In this document: piece after piece, positions 1 through 12,523 of the stretch
How positions within the stretch are numbered: position 1 is the stretch's first letter
Layout: each line of letters starts with the position of its first letter
Source of the DNA: Apteryx mantelli
Lineage: Eukaryota > Chordata > Aves > Apterygiformes > Apterygidae
Direction: 5' to 3'
Assembly: GCF_036417845.1 (NCBI RefSeq)
Contig: NC_089982.1
Coordinates: 47,765,684-47,829,683, forward strand
Length of the DNA stretch: 64,000 bases
Made by a program: the position numbers and the translations under genes
Notes under the pieces: generated by a model
Databases searched by the model: none
What the model saw: only the letters and a program-made list of their open reading frames with translations
What the model was told of the DNA's origin: nothing

Positions 1-3000
1 AAATAATAAAAAATCCCTTTCTATTCTAGCATCACTTAATATGTTTGGGAGTACAGAAATTACAAACATGGTATCAGCTAGTGACTTCATGGCAGCTGCA
101 AATTCCATTAATTTAGTGATTTACATTTCAGTGATCTGCCTTATTTTCACTCCTAAAAAACATTAAAGGCTACCTCTGCTTGAAAAGTTATGGAAACAAC
201 TTAATCTTTTTCCATAGTACCCACTATAACCTAGCTTTCAAGACAATACACAACAAGGCAGAAATTCCAAAGGGACACATTTTTATTTTAGCTTATTTCT
301 ACAATACTTGTTTTAAGACGTGTCTGACAGTCATGAAACCGCAAAATATAACACCAGTATGATTCAGAAAGAAATAAAAATACACTTAATGTATTCTTCT
401 CACTGGATTAAATCCAGTTGACTAAAACAATGGAGTAGCTCTTGATTTACAAAAATGTGACCAAACATAGAACATATTTCTCTCATTATTAACAGAATAA
501 TCCCCTCCAAAAAAGCAAATGAAAAAACAACCCCTCCTTTTCCCCAAATGCTACATAGAATCCAGTACAATTCTTTTGATAATACTTTTTAGCTGAGCTG
601 TTAGATAGAATTATTTTAAATCTATTGTTTATCCTTATTTTACATAGTTTTAGTAGCAAGGAGTTAGAGGTAAAGATCCAGCGGGGGACCTCCAGGCAAC
701 AGAAACTTTAGAAGTAGATTTGAAATAAAAAGGGCCATATTATTCTATGCATTCCAGAAACTGTACTTCCTGAGGAGCCAACATGAAAACATGAATAACT
801 GAAATTATACTGTCTGGCTGGTATTTCCCACATTTTGAAGCAATGTGAAATCTTAAGCTAGAAAAGCGCTAGCAGTATGATCAAATAGTATTTCAATTTA
901 ACTTATGACATATGACAACCTATGTAGCATATAAACTATGTAGCATAGAAAACATTTCTAGGACATCCCTAACCATAATATTTTGAAGTCCAAAAGAAAC
1001 AGTAAGTACAGTTGTTGAGAAAATCACTTTTTATAGCCACCAGGTCCTATTCCTACTCTGAACTGTTTCTCTCCTTTTCCAGTTGCACATTCTTTTATGG
1101 GCAACAGTTCTCTGTGGAGAAACAAAAGGCGCAGTTCCACCTATCTGGGTAAATATTCTGCTCCAGTCCTACTTTCTGCCTTCCATGAGAAAGCCCAGCT
1201 CACTCAGAGCTAGACTATTGCTAATGGCTTGTCCATGCCCGTAGGAACTCCCATCAGAATTACTAGTTAAAAATAATGCTCTCTTGTCTGTAATAATCAC
1301 ACTTCTATATGGTTTAAATTGACTGGTCTCTCCGGGCTAGGTGAGCTAAATTGGCATCTCAGAAGCCCACTGACACCAGATAACAGGAAGTATTACTTTT
1401 AGACATTATACTAATTCCTTTCGTCTAACTACTACTAACCAAGCATCACAAATCACTCATCACCAAAATCAAAGCAAATCACATTTTCAAGTACAGCAAA
1501 GTAACTGAGCATGCTAGCTAAGTGATAGCCCTAAATGAAATTGTCTGTATCAGTTACTCGTCAGTCTAATCTCCTTTTTGGACACTACTAAAAATATATA
1601 TGTGATCTGATCTGATACCTAATCTTTCACATTTCTAAACACCAACTGTGTCTGTTATGTAACGCCAGGAGAGTCACAGAAATGCACTATGGCTCGGCAG
1701 TTTGAATTTGGCTTGTCCACCAGGTTTCTGTTCAACATTCAATTTACCTTGTACTCGCAGACAAATGCTTGACAGGTTAGGCTCGGCACTGGACTGCAAG
1801 AAGTAAACACAACCTCCTTGCATCCTCATGATGCTTAAACACAATACGTTACAGATTTTCCAAAGGATTCTTGAAACAGTTGTAGGGTAGATATGTAGAA
1901 AACATTTAAATATTAATTTTAAAAACATGAAAAAGTTGTTTTAGGAAACTGGAATGTTATGAAGAACAGTCTCTCTTCTTATAGTCTTTATTTATCTCGT
2001 CTCCTAGAAATCTTTTCTGAATTTATTAACTTGTCATACAATTACAAAAGCACTGTATCAGAAAGTACAGGCATTAGTTAATATCCTGATTTGAATTAAT
2101 TCACCACTGCTATACACTACTACATTTTATATAAGTATTTGAAATGCCTTTTTGTTACACCTAGATAAATTGACACAATTCTTTGCATGTGATACACAGC
2201 CTGACTTTTTAACCAGTTTTCATATAAAAATAAAGGGCCCAAATAAAAGCTTAGGCAACTTCAAGCTGATTAGCAGTTACATTTCAAACAGCTGTTCTGA
2301 AATAGCCCTATAAAGCCATAAAGTATTTTAGTAAAACTAATCTATCCAACATGTCTGAGATATACAAAGCCTGTATTTGGCTTGTCTTCAGCTTTACGAA
2401 TCTCAGACTTCAAAGTGATTTTCCTCTGGCTAATAAGTGTTCAGAATATGCATGTAATCCCTCCAAGAGTTTACCTAATTGACTGAGCCTTTCTGACTTA
2501 AAGTTGACCCTACAGTGAGCTGTATTATAGGGCAAGTTAAGCACTAAGGTCTCCTGACATTAGCCCAGTTCATAAGGGAACCAAGTTAACTAAGTTCACT
2601 CACGTAACAGTATAGGTTGAATTAGAGAGAAGCCAATAGATTATCTTTGTGTCAGGACCCCAGCACCAGTTAAATGATATTTACAGTGATAAATGGTTTA
2701 TATCTCAGGAAGAAGTAAAACTTGTAATAAAGGAATTCTATGAAGCACCTTTCCAACACCCTTCTACTTCCAGGCAGTAGCCAGCTGCTGAGAAGCTGTA
2801 CAAATGTGCAGGAAATGCAGGGGACAGCTCCTGACTGACAGGGATTTAAAAAAACAATTTCAGAGAGATTCTCTCCTAGCTTACCTTCAGAATATTTCTA
2901 ATCCTAGTCCAAAACCTGTCACTGGGAGAACTGTGGATGCTACAGAAGTTGCCTCTGATTCAGAAAGCACAGTTAAACTATTTGCATTTATTTTAATCAG

Positions 3001-3603
3001 AAGACTAATGCATGCATTTGTTAAAGAAGCTTTGCATTTTTCATGTCTCTTCAGAAACAAATGAATGAAAAAAACCCAGCAACTCAACTTTGCCGTTGTG
3101 AGGCCTTCAGCTGTACAGCATTAGATTAACAGCAAAGACACTTTTTCAAAGATGAAGGGCATTTCCTTCCCAAGATATAGAAGTTATTTCCACCCAGCAC
3201 AGTACATTTTTATTGTGATTTGAAATTATTTGAATAATTTGAAAAAGCAAATATAGGTAATCACAATTTATGGTATGAAAGATACAAGGTAAAATGATTC
3301 ACGGAAATGCAGTATGGATAAATCCTGAATCCCAAAGGTATGAATGATCATATATGGCAGCTCACCGGGGATGCTGGAGACCAAATGCAATGTCCAGTTA
3401 ATATCTTATATATTTGTAAATATATTGTTTTCTTATATTTCTATTTCTTTTGATAAAAATATCTATATTCTGGATGCAAAGAGTGGCTATTCTGGAAAAG
3501 CTCCATTGCACAAAGTAGATCTCATACTTACATGCTTTCTAAGTTAGTGCTTTACAGCCAACATCAGGGATAACCACAACTATACGAAAGCCTAACAATT
3601 ATT

Positions 3604-3630
3604 AATATTAGTAGTAGTATTACTAATATT
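3604..3630. repeat. Short AT-rich inverted repeat
   Basis: Arms AATATTAGTA (3,604-3,613) and TACTAATATT (3,621-3,630) are exact reverse complements with a 7-nt spacer. A looser outer pair (ATTAATATTA at 3,601 and its complement near 3,639) extends the symmetry. It could extrude as a small cruciform, but low-complexity TTA/GTA repetition explains it equally well. Confidence 0.55.
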
Positions 3631-5885
3631 AGTAGCTTTAATATTAATTTGCTCAGACTTGTAAACTCTAATCAAATATGACAAGGCTTGTGTTCTTGTA
3701 TTCTACTGATGCTTTTAATGCTCTTTGAACAGTTTTACTTTATTCTGATCCTTTTTTCCATGGTTCTTATTCTTCTTTCTAATTGAATAATGAAAAATAT
3801 CTTTCATAGGGATACATTAAACTGGAAATTTTAAGCTCTTAAGAAATGAACTGTAAAAAAGTAACTCAATTTTACATTGTGATCTTTCTAGCAACTAATT
3901 TATACACAAGTGAAAACTTCAATCTGTGTATTTGTCTGCATGTACACTTTGAATATAAAAGATTACTTTATTAAAATAACATAGTATATCCTTCTAGTCT
4001 ATTTATTATTTTTTATAACTTTTCCATCGCTTATTGCTTTGAGATTTGCAAAATGCTGTAAAGATATAAATTACTAACTACTAATAGATAACAGATGCAC
4101 ATATTACTAGACCCACTTTACCAGAACAGAAACAGAGACAAGACGTGTTGTCAATACTTTAGTGAGAAGCTTTGATTATTTCTTTTCTGACGTATGGTAA
4201 GTGCTACACACCACGGTGAGATAGAGTAGGATTGGGATTCTATTCACTTACTTCTCCTATTTGTTGAAAAATACTTTCTAATACCATAATGACAGACAAA
4301 TAAACTTTTATGCAATTTCGCACCTATAATTATATTACTAGAACACACTTAGGTAATCAAAATGTCAAATGCATATGAGCAAAAGTGCACATTATAGACA
4401 GGAAAAACACATCTTCTATAACACCTCTCCAGCCTCCTTTTTTTTGTTTGTTTTCGTTTTTTGGGTTTTTTTTTACTTTGCTTCTGTTTGTTCATTTTTC
4501 TGAGTGATAGCTGACACGTGGTACATGAATAAACTATTGACTTTCCAAGAATAATTTTTGAGCTTCAGGGATATTATCTCAAGAAGTGGTAAACTAGCAT
4601 AATCCAGGGAGAAGGTAAAACTTGCTTTCTTGGAAAGGAAGCTAGAAGTATTAGGATGATCTTCTCTGAGAGAACATTAACAATTTATCCAAGGTTAAAA
4701 ACAGTACTGGGAATAAGAGTTAAATTTCTCTCTAAAAGGTGTAGTTCCCAAGCCACATATGTTTTATTGGGCCATGTTGCCTACCAACATGGTTTTATAC
4801 AAAAATTTAACATTGGTAGTATATCAGTTTCATACTGCTCACAAAATACATTTTTAATTTCTCACCCTGAAAAAATTCTAATGACTGCAGTAACAGTGAA
4901 GATGTCAAACACATTATGTTTTTAAAAGGTTCTGTATGAACCATATTCCATATGCACAAATCTCACCACTGCCAATGGAGTTAGAAGGGCAGAGAAAGCG
5001 GTAGGTTACTCTCAAACTCTTGAATATTGCTAAGACAACTATCTGATTTGAGCATACCTTTGAGTATACATCCTGATTTTATATAGATGGCTTGCAAAAG
5101 CACTGCCTGGATTTATAAACAAATCGTACATATCTTTCAGGATCCCATTACAGGTCAAAGAATGTCTTGATCTTAATTGATTGCTTTACCAGATAAAGAT
5201 TAACAGTCTCATAAACAGTGTATTTTCCATGTGTCTAAAACACTAGTAAATTTGGATGTAAAGTGACATCTTGAATAACTAGAAATAGTAATACAGTAAT
5301 AATAAAATATTAATTACAGTAATAAAATGCATTATTATGCTTTTCTTTCACTAACAAGCTTATAAAAGTTAAAATAATCAAACTGATAGTGACTTTTTAT
5401 ATGAAATCATAAACATATAACATGATAGCTCACTTCTAAACATACTCTGCAAAAGAAAAAAAAAGTTTTCCTGAATGACAAAATCTCAAAGTGAATGTAA
5501 CATCTTTCTCTGGCTTCAGTCTGTATCTCTTCTCGAATAGTACTAGAGAGGAAGAAAAGTCTATAGATCAAAAATAGGCATACAGGCAGATTTAAAGCAT
5601 CTTATAACAATACGTTCTCTTTTACTTTGCACTTTGTAAATGCTGGCACTTCCATATCAATAGTATATTTTAAATGATGTTTGTAACTGCTGATATGTTG
5701 GTGAAAGCATAACTCAGTTAATAATTAATTTAATTTAAATATGGGTGGATCTTAAAATACTCTTTACAGCACTCCCAATTATGACTGAACATACATTAAA
5801 ACCTTAGGGTGTTTTATATCTAAAGACATCCTTCAGAACTAATGTTTCATCTGATCTGTAGAGTAATTTCACACAAAACTTAAAC

Positions 5886-5917
5886 ATTATGATGGTAACC
5901 ATCATAATTATGATGGT
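5886..5917. repeat. Perfect 11-bp inverted repeat followed by a direct third copy
   Basis: ATTATGATGGT (5,886-5,896) and ACCATCATAAT (5,898-5,908) are exact reverse complements around one base. A third copy of ATTATGATGGT overlaps the right arm at 5,907-5,917. No gene or mobile-element end is recognisable around it, so its role is unknown. Confidence 0.7.
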
Positions 5918-8900
5918 TAAGTTCATGTGCTCATGTCTCCCTCTAGTGTCTGTATCTGTTCTGTATATTTTAAACTGGATTTTAGAGGTTACAGTCAATG
6001 CAGAGGCTGAAGTTTGGCAAGGACATTACAGAATTCTAGCAAGGAGAATTAGGTTAAAAGTGAGACAATTGCAATGTGCTTACCACGTCTTCCTAGCTTG
6101 TTTTTTTGTGTTTTTTTTTTTAAGATATGATACATATAAAGCAAATACGAACCTAATTCTCAAAGGGAAAAGAGTTTAGTCTTGATGATTCTTTGGATTT
6201 CTCCTCAGTCTTTATCCTAGCATCTGTAAGATTTACTAACTCTCTAACTTCTTTCTTCAATAGGAAAATATGCAATTAAGACTTTTTTTGCTAAATCTTT
6301 CTGGTGTGCAAAAATACTATGTCACCATAAAATGTAGAGACAACTCAGAAAGTTCATGTTTGGATTTAGTTAGACCACAAAAACTTGGTTTTGGCAGGCT
6401 TTCCAAACAAGTGGCCTCCTGCAAAGTGAGGTATGTAAGGATGTTAAGAAATTTAAAAGAAAACAACTTTTGCCCCACTCCCTTTCATTACTGTTTAAAC
6501 TATCATTGTAGGAATATAAGTAGCTGTATTTGCAGTATATCACATCAAACAGCCATGTCTAATGTCTACTGTTATCGAATATTACTGCTGTTTAATGCTG
6601 TGTTATAAGACCATGGGAATCGAACCAATAAATCTTTTGAATTAGACTGAAGAATTTTTTCAACCTACACCTTTCTGTAGTAAATTGCATTTGTAGATAT
6701 AGCTGTATGGAGTTTCACAGCTTCTTTGTGTTCAGACTGAAACATAAATGTTCACAACTCCTAGGGACAGCAGTATTTATGGAATCACTGTAGCACTAAC
6801 ATCTTCTGTATTTAAAATGTTGGCATGAAGTTTATAATAGTAAGTCCTTTTATCTCTGTGTCTGTGTCAGTAAAATCATCCATGACTTTTTAATGTATGA
6901 ATGTTCATTTTCTCAAGTTGTTTTTTTTTTATCTCACCTAATAAAGACACTTGTTTTGTATCAGTGTTGAATTCTGCAGGACACTCTCTCTTAGATTTAG
7001 TGAACAGAAAAACACCCTATTTAGCAGTATTGTTCATTTTATTTTCTATGATCAAAAAATTAAAAAGACTGTTAAGTTCTTACTGGTCAAACATAGGGTA
7101 GAACTTTTAAACCATGTTTTCCTAGGTATACCTAATTCTGAAAAAGCTGGGTATTCTTTTGCTAGTTAATACTTCCCCTCCTTTTATTTCCTTGTTATTC
7201 TGAGTAATTTTACACACTACACTTGGCGTATTTACTTTACATCTCACAAAATTACATATACCTGGAACTGCCTGGTGCTAGTTGTTATTGGAATGAAACC
7301 TAACCAGCTATGTTTTAGAGTTTTATTGTCAAGAAGAAACTTGGAATTCCATTTGAAGAGGAGATTCAAAGTTTAAGGCATTGTACATTGAAACAGCTCC
7401 TACTGAGAACAGTTTACATTAGTGAAGATAAAATTTAACTATTGAGTCTATCTTTTTCTCTCTCAAATTTTTTTAAACTGAAGGTTGAACAAAAGTAGGC
7501 TAAAAAGAACCATTAATAACATTTAGATAAGAAATCTACACAATGAAAGACACTACACAGATGCCAATGGGAACAATGCTGACTTACATCATCTGGAAAT
7601 CTGCATCACAGCATGTATCCTAACATGAACACTTAATCTTTCTTAATATGTTAGTACGAAAGCAATAATCCATACTATCAACATTTCTACTTCCCTAATT
7701 GATTTAGCGTTTGGACCCTCTCTACATCTTTATGTCTTTACATCTTTTTTACAGGGCATTGACTAATAGAAAAATGTCAAAAGACCTGATATCTGCTCTC
7801 TTACTTCACAGTGGCCCTCATCAAGCGACAGAGCAATTTTTGAACTTATGCCGAGGCAATGAATATGCAATCATATTTTCTGAGTAAATACTGTAAATGC
7901 TAGAGTAAAGTTGGATAGCATTGGCTGCTCTTCCATCTAAATTCTAAAAGAAAAGGGTCAAACTACATTTTTGACAATCCAGGAATGTCAATAAATGCCC
8001 TGGAAATATCTAATGGTGAGGTCTTGGCAGAGGCCCATTTCTCTTTGATCCTGAGTGAGTTTAGTTGAAAAGTAAGTCCCTAGTTGTTCAGATTAAGGCT
8101 TTTTGAGACAGGCAGAGTCAGAACTTCAGGAGCAAAAGGAATATTAAAACCAAAGAAGGATATGACCACTCTCTTTGGACACTGCCAAGATAAGTTGTAA
8201 CTGAAAAGGGGCTTTTCAGATCTCAATGTCAGGATGTGGAATTGGATTTCAGCTTCTCCAAAACTTTCGCTTACGTATTTAAATACTCTATGGGATCTAG
8301 TCTGTAACAATTAATATATGAGCTATTTTACTTTAAAATCAATTTATCTTTAAATATATTATAATAATGAAAACCACAGTCATCTAATAAAAAAGAGTAA
8401 GAATCATGATTATGATGATTAATGATTGCTTAATCAATTCACAAGCTGCTGTATAGAAAATATAGTTTCTAAACAACATAAATTAGCAGGTAGTAAATTA
8501 CAAACCTAGGTTGAATGAATATGCTGTTTGAACAAAAACACCAAACACCACCTAGGAACTTAAAGTCCTTCTGAGTCTCCCACCCAGTGAGATGGGTGAA
8601 GGTATTTTATCTGGAAAATATTTCTACTTTGATTTTCTCTCTAGCTGTTTTCCAATCACTTTCTTGTGTTTTGGGTGAATTTTGTTCAGTTATAATCATT
8701 TACTTTTTTGTGTTCACTTTCAGAGAATATTTGCGTAAACAATGTCTTAGGTGGAAATAAATTCCACAAAGCTTTCACAAATATTTCTATTAGAAAATAT
8801 TAAATGTATATGCACATTACCTATGTTGAGAATACTCAAGCATTTATCAACTCGGGAAACCAAGTTAGTTTCAATAGTGAGTAAATAACATTCAATATTT

Positions 8901-11689
8901 GTAGAGCTTCGTGATTTTGTACCACATGGAATAAATAAATAGGACAATACCAAAATACCGTAAGTTGCTATTAAATACAATATAAGAAATAAGAGATTAC
9001 ATTTTCAAACCTATTCATTACAAACAGATCTAGAAATAATGCTGCTATTTTGGGTTTGAAAAATAGCTTCCCTGTTTTTTTAAAGAAAAGCAAATTTCAA
9101 AATGAAATACAGATATATGTGAATACAAGCAACAGAAGTATCTTGATCAGGGTCATTTAAAGTTAGACTGCACAAAGCCTCTGTTGGCTAGCAAATGGGC
9201 ACGAAAACCTAAAGATTTATTACCCTACTGTCTAAATGAAGGTGTCTGTGCACTATTAACAATCTCTGTGCTTTTTAGTCTCCAAACAGTTTGAGGACAT
9301 ATGCTTTCATCGCTGGAATGCCAAAAGAGTGAGAACTTTGTACAAAATTTGGTATGTGAAATAAGTAAACATATAAAGCCCCAAATTAGTCTATCATGAT
9401 CGGAAAACAACAATCTTAAAAAAAATATTTTTTTCTGATATTTGAGGAGATCACACTTTGGTGATGATAGCAGAATATTTTTAGTTTTAGCATACATTTT
9501 AAAATAGAAAGATGAATAATTTTCATATTGCTACAATCTCCTCCTCTCCAGTCATTCTTTCTTGTTTATCTCCCCTTTCGGCTTAACATACATTTTTCTT
9601 TCTATCACAGGTCTCAACCACTCTTAGAAATAATACAGGTGTACCTTCTGATTGACATTTCTGACTCAGACTATATCACACACATACACAAATGAGTGTC
9701 AGACATAAAAAATGGGGAGAGTGCTACTATATCTAAATCATTCACTTCATCTGTTAACTGCAAAGATGATGCTCTGAAGAAACTCCAAGGATACTGATAG
9801 AATGTACTAACTACTGTGCACGGTAACGTGCCCTCATGAGTCCCATGGGACATTACTAGGCAGGTTAAAGTAGACTGTTAGTTTAAGTGTTTCTTATTTA
9901 GCTGAAGTTCATCTAGAATCTATTTTTCACAATATAAAAAAGCTTCTTAGAAGAAAACCTATACAAGCAACAGAGTTTTTGTACCAAAGTTTTTCCATCG
10001 GGAGTATGCTTGTGAGAAAGAGGAGGAAATCGCTAACAGTCAAAAAGAAACAGTGAGATGCAGACCTCCATGCAGGGAGCCTAGTGTGCCTATGGCTCTC
10101 CAAAGAGCTGGAACAGAATCTGTTGTTTCTTCTGAGAGCCTCTCCCACCCAGAAGAATGCAAAGACACATCAAAACTAGTAACCCCTCCATGTGAGTAGA
10201 TGCTTAGATGTCCAGTTATGTTCTCATCACCTACAACAAACCTCAAGCTCACAGAAACTTTGGCAATAATACACTTCTCTGTACTTAATATTGGCCTCCC
10301 TTTGTTCAGTTAATTCAGTTCTCTTCTTCCATCTTAGCTTCAAACAAAGGTTTGGGAAACAGTAATGAAAGCCAAAAACAAACCGAGTCCAAAGAGATAA
10401 TGATCTCTCTTTCTTAATGTTAACTCTGATGAATGTGAAAAAGTTCCTCTCTCAGCCCTCGCAAAGTCAATAAAAAGATTCCATTGACTAGAACTAATCA
10501 AGCTTTACTAAAAATCGGCAGTTAGACACTGAGTTTTTCTTCTAGTTCAGACTGGTTTTGCATTTTATTACAAAGAATTCAGAAGATACAAGGCCAATTG
10601 TGCTTAATCACTGAAAGAAGGAAGAGGCTGATGTATCACTTGTGTCAATACGTTTCTTTGTTATTGGGCAATTATAAAGCCTGCATGGCTGTGGTACTAT
10701 GACACTTGCTGGTCAATTTATCAACATACACTGGGTAATTAATTCAAAATTAATACTTGCTAGGCATTCCTCAAAAATTTATCTGGAAGTGGATATGCAG
10801 GCTGCACATTTGAGTGCATGCTCACTGCCTAAACAGCAGCAGATTGTGATCTCAACCTTACTAACCCTTATGTTGATTTGGGGTAGTATCAGTCATATAA
10901 AGCAGAGATTGCTTATATACTTGTTCTGTAAAAGGAAAAAAAAATGACACTTTCCTCCCATTGAAATCAATCAGCTTGCTTTCTGTTTCTGAGTAGAAAA
11001 TGTAGGCTAGGATCTGAATAAGAATAAACAAACCTATGTCTAGACTTCTATAGCGCACACATTATTTCCTGTAAGAATCATTATATTTATCTAGAAAAGC
11101 AAATCTTACTATCGATATGCTATTTTATATTGTTTTGTGTTTAGGAAGGACCAACTGTGCCTATAAAACTGCATTAAACTCATGCAGACCTTTGCTGCAG
11201 TTTCAACACATTTATTAGTAGAATTTTTCTACCTGTTCCAATAAATGTTCTTCTAAATCTTTAAAGGGGGGGGAAGCTTTTAATGAAGTTCAGTAGCTCA
11301 AAATCAGCTGTTTTCTTTACGATGTTTATTTTTCTGGATGAAGTGTAATTTTCATATCCAGTATAATGACATGCACTGAGGCAGATATGTTTCTGAAAGT
11401 GTTTACATTGGCTTAATACTTTTCAGTATGCAATAAAGCAAATAAAAAGACTATCTAATTTCACTTCTTTTGGAAGGACTTTGAATACCTTTGAATTTGG
11501 GATTTCTTTTGAACGTGTTATCCAAACTTTTGGATTGGGTTGGCACCAAATAACTGCCAGTGTGGTTAAAAACAGAAGGTTGTCTTCTATAAAATGTAAC
11601 CTTTTGCTACTTCAGTTCTGGAATGTTATTGGAGAAATGCTTACATTGCTATGACTTTTTATAAACTGATGAAGTGCAGGCTAGAAGCA

Positions 11690-12523
11690 CGGTCAACGAG
11701 GACTGAAGGCTGGCTGAACTGCCAGGGTCAGAGGGTTGTGATCAGCAGCATGAACTGGAGGCTGGAAACTAGTGGTGTTCCCTAGGAATCAATACTGGGT
11801 CCAATACCGTTTAACATCTTCATTAACGACCTGGATGATAGGATCGAATGAATCCTCAACAAGTTTGCAGATGACACAAAACTGGGAGGAACGGCTGATA
11901 CACCAGATGGTTACGCTGCTATTCAGAGGGACCTCAACAGGCTGGAGAAAAGGGCAGAGAGGAACCTCATCATGTTCAACAAAGGGAAATGCAAAGTCCT
12001 GCTCCATATCTGGAGCGCTGTGTCCACTGCTGGGCTCCCCAATACAAGAAAGACATGGATTTACTGGAGTGAATCCATTGAAAGGCCCCAAAGATGATTA
12101 TGGGACTGGAGCATCTGTCATATGAGACGGGGCTGAGAGAGCTGGGACTGTTCAGCCTGGAGAAGAGAAGGCTCAGGGGGCCTCTGATCAATGTTAATAA
12201 GTATCTGATGGGAGGATGTAAAGACGATGGAGACAGACTCTTCTCAGTGGTGCCCAGTGACAGAACAAGAGGCAATGGGCACAAACTGAAACTCAGGAAA
12301 TTGCCTCTGAACATAAGAAAACACTTCTTCACTGTGATGGTGACTGAACACTGGAAGAGGTTGTCCAGAGAGACTGTGGCGTCTCCATCCTTGGAGATAT
12401 TCAAAACCCGACTGGACATGGTCCTGAGCAGGCTGCTCCAGCTGACCCCGCTTGAGCAGGAGGTTTGGATCAGATGATCTCCAGAGGTCCCTTCTAACCT
12501 CAACTCTTCTGTGATTCTGTGAT
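11690..12523 (+). mobile_element. CR1 LINE 3' fragment, internally deleted
   Basis: This is the 3' end of a CR1 non-LTR retrotransposon, the dominant LINE of birds. The first part encodes the end of the reverse transcriptase, including the FADD catalytic motif at 11,864-11,875 followed by TKLGG. At least two in-frame stops (TAG at 11,783 and TGA at 11,849) kill the reading frame. At about 12,003 the sequence jumps to a later part of the CR1 consensus, which I read as an internal deletion of a few hundred bases. The remainder follows the CR1 3' region with its typical wording and ends in the CR1 tail, TTCTGTGATTCTGTGATC. As usual for CR1 it is 5' truncated and lacks a poly(A) tail. Identification is from remembered family features, not an alignment. 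Confidence 0.93.

Larger units (their letters stand above)
1..11689. other. Gene-free AT-rich intergenic DNA
   Basis: No open reading frame longer than about 110 codons occurs here and none resembles a known protein. No exon chain with matching splice sites was found. The stretch is AT-rich with scattered poly-T and poly-A tracts (for example the T-rich tract at about 4,439-4,500) and small inverted repeats at 3,604-3,630 and 5,886-5,908. I see no tRNA, rRNA or recent mobile element. By gene order in other amniotes this is probably part of the interval between VEGFC and NEIL3, which is inference. Confidence 0.6.

Noticed and set aside
6270..6608. 112-codon open frame with an acceptor-like sequence before it and AATAAA after it
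   Set aside because: No similarity to any protein I know, no upstream exon, and AATAAA and pyrimidine tracts are frequent in AT-rich DNA.
12094..12477. 127-codon plus-strand open frame
   Set aside because: It is the non-coding 3' part of the CR1 element read by chance.
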